Shown piece by piece: positions 7,301-8,185 of a DNA stretch of 8,185 nucleotides (positions within the stretch are counted from its first letter, which is position 1; each line of letters begins with the position of its first letter). A program made the position numbers and the translations under genes. The notes under the pieces are model-generated. The model was not told where the DNA came from and did no database searches. It was given only the letters and a program-made list of their open reading frames with translations. Source of the stretch: an uncultured Chloroflexota bacterium. Lineage in GTDB: Bacteria > Chloroflexota > UBA4733. The stretch is from contig CALBSQ010000009.1 in the NCBI GenBank assembly GCA_937967325.1, positions 1 through 8,185 on the forward strand, given 5' to 3'.

Positions 7301-7484
7301 CGCCGAGCGGCATCTGCGCGCCAAAGCGTTCGGCTCCACTCCTTACGGAGTCCATCTTGCTGCTGAGGGTGAGCTCCGGCTCAATCCCGGCGCCGGCCGT
7401 GTCGTCCGTGCCTACGCCGTCTTCTGCCGGGAGGAGGAGGTCAAGGCGTACGGCTGCCTGGCGAAGGCAGTAGAGCTGCCGTAA
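4335..7484 (+). CDS. GNAT acetyltransferase fused to a large multi-domain beta-sandwich protein
   Basis: The 1049-residue protein has an N-terminal GNAT domain at about 5-145. It contains the acetyl-CoA-binding motif Q91-F-H-G94-R-G96-L-G98 and N125...Y132-K-K-T-G-F, where Tyr132 is the usual general acid, so it is probably catalytically able. GNAT proteins are normally 150-200 residues, so some 900 residues are extra. By sequence texture these are: a linker and beta-rich region (146-325); an Ig-like stretch (about 333-410, with L-x-PG and LRLRNQ, like NEW3 domains); a first region resembling galactose-mutarotase/glycosidase supersandwich folds (about 436-665); an Ig-like spacer (about 680-780); and a second supersandwich-like region (about 797-1032) with an aromatic cluster MWWRPWFGG (838-846). 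No signal peptide or membrane segment is seen, so it should be cytoplasmic. It has its own ribosome site and is flanked by non-coding DNA, so it is probably transcribed alone. The GNAT assignment is firm; the beta-sandwich domains are inferred from pattern, and the substrate is unknown. A sugar or glycoconjugate acceptor is only a guess. Confidence 0.9.
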   Translation: MAETVTIREFTPDDAAGVAAMWNDSDQAWPGGWTGGIPETADDVRRREARSPKLALLLAMVGDRVAGYCRVTEYPTEPDAAYVALLNVAPQFHGRGLGRDLLKRSLDLTMQRGYRRLDLGTWAGNMKAVPLYKKTGFFWVPETSVDMQNYIPLILRQPLLAAYFADHDWYQTQVRDLSVKEDDIRIGGMRVYPYEWRAGSRHVRAVIDAAGRDLTELATERWRVACSVDDRRLYPGFPRRVRWVVERLAGPPLDVSLFARGTPGLHLRQEAAARVEERAEWEAELTSDLDLKAKEEHEPPHRVETTVLLDGRLLQLATAVKVEQPLGVQVVGLQPLAPGVCQTVSLRLRNQQEQTVQGDVTITGGEGLAVDGGSLTPVAIDLAAESYGGVSATLEPRRSGLLWLRAQPRLAESGAEPRLLKPIDLPLVSLGAGDVCAYIHEERVHLETAATSLTIAQRGGWWSLRDRVAGKGLADGQVVAGAPPNRALFRRVKFEVAVREESGTAVAVLRGSPPDMPSVLLELHYRLTAMGLLTVRASVQNTATEPLAIDVRFSGWCGLGQGRRVAAPLASGLVVDRAPEWPGWIRDERFERPEFLSETWFAMDEDGRVVGTLWSGADLAEVNGWGLPAITHKLTGVAGGATVEVPATHYVGGGGTWETVRSLYRQLIAADAPEELPAPRRALELTAAVAPALRPGAGALRLHSLYGRQQGATLGLKLPAGWTGGPMELPLEPVAFDTSVDVPLEVRHAVDRPCAATLAVTYQGEFVQREFQVPLLDLGQGRGVQVSSTNLGSSAALVVDNGMLRFTVAPGFSGSIVSLVADGRERLLSAFPEAREFMWWRPWFGGIHPLLRLHGSDWERFPDPGRLHEEQFAAEPLEGQGPDGRWAGVRLTVTPQDRRLRGVTLVYDYLTAPGSNVLALLADVRNLTSARLDPVVGFGLFQPGERAYNVTTASDPEYTLRSTPTQMEAGHGEWAGAADEEGGAVVMVSAERHLRAKAFGSTPYGVHLAAEGELRLNPGAGRVVRAYAVFCREEEVKAYGCLAKAVELP

Positions 7485-7521
7485 ACAGGCGGGTCCTGGA
7501 TCCTGGGTGTTACCCTTCTGG

Positions 7522-7541
7522 CCACCATGGCGTTCTGGTGG
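7522..7541 (+). terminator. Weak hairpin after the GNAT fusion gene
   Basis: CCACCA (7522-7527) and TGGTGG (7536-7541) can pair around an 8-nt loop, extendable by two G-U pairs. It starts 38 nt after the stop codon and is followed only by TT. It could end transcription of the fusion gene, but it is short and may be chance. Confidence 0.25.
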
Positions 7542-7558
7542 TTCGGCATGGCGCCGGG

Positions 7559-7564
7559 TATGAT
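7559..7564 (+). promoter_or_regulatory. Candidate -10 box for the toxin-antitoxin genes
   Basis: TATGAT, 30 nt before the antitoxin ATG, in the same TATGATT context as the box before the GNAT fusion. The -35 region is weak; TTCTGG at 7533-7538 is the nearest candidate, at a long 20-nt spacing. Confidence 0.3.
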
Positions 7565-7580
7565 TGACCCCGGGCGCGGC

Positions 7581-7585
7581 GGGAG
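7581..7585 (+). promoter_or_regulatory. Ribosome binding site of the antitoxin gene
   Basis: GGGAG with 9-nt spacing to the ATG at 7595, supporting this start. Confidence 0.65.
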
Positions 7586-7594
7586 ACACTGACG

Positions 7595-7861
7595 ATGAAG
7601 AGCGTAACCATGCATGCCGACGGGCGGTTGACCGTGCCGGCGTCCGCCCGTCGCGCTCTGGGAATTCAAGGGGAAACCCAGTTTCAGGTTGAGGTCAGTG
7701 ATGGGGTGCTGGTCCTCCGGTCGGCCTCGGCGATCCCGGGTGAGGACGCCTGGGCGTACACCGAGAAGCACCGCCGGCAGGTCAAGCAGGCGCTCCGGGA
7801 AGAGGCTGAGGGCCAGATCCTACGACTGAAGGCACGCGATCTCGAGCGGCTCGTCGAGTAG
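7595..7861 (+). CDS. AbrB/MazE-type (SpoVT-AbrB fold) antitoxin
   Basis: An 88-residue protein with the short swapped-hairpin DNA-binding motif of the AbrB/MazE family in residues 3-45: VTMHADGRLTVPASARRALG, with the typical G-R-(L/V)-T-(V/I)-P-x-x-x-R-x-x-L-G pattern. Residues about 52-88 are charged and helical, as expected for the part that wraps and neutralises a toxin. A GGGAG ribosome site lies 9 nt before the ATG. The next gene, a RelE-like toxin, begins 3 nt after the stop, the normal antitoxin-first order. Antitoxins of this kind usually repress their own promoter, so the DNA just upstream is the likely operator. The gene is intact. A stand-alone transcriptional regulator is the main alternative, but the neighbour argues against it. 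Confidence 0.85.
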   Translation: MKSVTMHADGRLTVPASARRALGIQGETQFQVEVSDGVLVLRSASAIPGEDAWAYTEKHRRQVKQALREEAEGQILRLKARDLERLVE

Positions 7862-7864
7862 TGT

Positions 7865-8146
7865 GTGGCGCCAGATGATGGCTTTGGATCGCTTGAGTTC
7901 ACGCCACAGTTCCTGACGAGTTTCAGCGACCGCGACTTCAGTCCTACCGAGCGCCGCCAGTTTATCCGGGCGTTGCTGCTGCTGAATCAGAACGAGCGCC
8001 ACCCGTCCCTGCGGGTCCACCCGTTGAAAGGCGACATGGACGGGCTCTGGTCGGCATCCGCGTCCGCGTCGCTATGACTCACCTTCCGGCGTCTTGAAAA
8101 CGGACGTAAGCGCCTATTGGTCTGCAGCCGGCACTACGATCGCTGA
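7865..8146 (+). pseudogene. RelE-like toxin gene interrupted by an in-frame TGA
   Basis: Translation from GTG 7865, 3 nt after the antitoxin stop, gives 70 residues including PSLRVHPLKGDMDGLWSAS (48-66), a pattern typical of RelE/HigB-type mRNA-cleaving toxins. At codon 71 (8075-8077) a TGA stops the frame. The same frame then continues without shift as LTFRRLENGRKRLLVCSRHYDR to a TGA at 8144-8146, which is what the end of such a toxin looks like (strand 'LR-x-TF', then 'LL-x-CS-x-HYDR'). Restored, the protein would be 93 residues, a normal length. CGA (Arg) to TGA is one C-to-T change and would give the expected Leu-Arg-Leu-Thr-Phe. The truncated product lacks the last strands and the terminal His-Tyr, where RelE-family toxins keep catalytic residues, so it is probably inactive. 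A sequencing error is the main alternative. Confidence 0.8.
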
Positions 8147-8185
8147 CGATGGGTCAAAGGGAGCAACAATCTGGCGCTTGTACCT

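Noticed and set aside
8075..8077. TGA as a selenocysteine or programmed read-through codon
   Set aside because: RelE-like toxins do not use selenocysteine, no clear SECIS-like stem-loop was seen just downstream, and a one-base change from an arginine codon is simpler.

Overview
This is a high-GC bacterial window. The style of its exported proteins suggests a Chloroflexota-like lineage: long Ala/Ser/Thr/Pro linkers after the signal sequence, a lipoprotein leader of the 'SR-x-QFLRLSAIAAAS..AC' kind, and a VanW protein next to a beta-lactamase-fold hydrolase. That placement is inference, since no rRNA or marker gene is present. Three of the six genes start with GTG.

Left edge (1-197, minus strand): the first 65 codons of a lipoprotein gene that runs out of the window. 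It has a signal peptide, a lipobox and a repetitive Ala/Ser/Thr linker, and it most resembles the start of an ABC-transporter substrate-binding lipoprotein. A plus-strand open frame over the same DNA is its shadow. A gene-free stretch of about 480 bases separates it from the next gene, which is divergent.

Cell-wall pair (677-4136, plus): a membrane-anchored or secreted serine hydrolase of the class A beta-lactamase/PBP fold (SVNK, SDN and HKIG motifs). It overlaps the start of a 736-residue VanW-domain protein with a membrane anchor and three repeated putative peptidoglycan-binding modules. The two are almost certainly co-translated and should act together outside the membrane on peptidoglycan. 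A 13-bp perfect hairpin follows the pair.

Large fusion gene (4335-7484, plus): a monocistronic 1049-residue protein with an N-terminal GNAT acetyltransferase domain joined to about 900 residues of beta-sandwich sequence. Parts of that sequence look like sugar-binding or sugar-processing 'supersandwich' modules. It has no export signal and is the least explained gene here.

Toxin-antitoxin remnant (7595-8146, plus): an AbrB/MazE-type antitoxin followed 3 nt later by a RelE-like toxin gene. An in-frame TGA interrupts the toxin at codon 71, and the reading frame continues after it with a typical RelE-like C-terminus. The toxin therefore looks inactivated by a single nonsense change while the antitoxin is intact. 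The last 39 bases hold nothing recognisable. I did not see a CRISPR array, tRNA, rRNA or insertion sequence.
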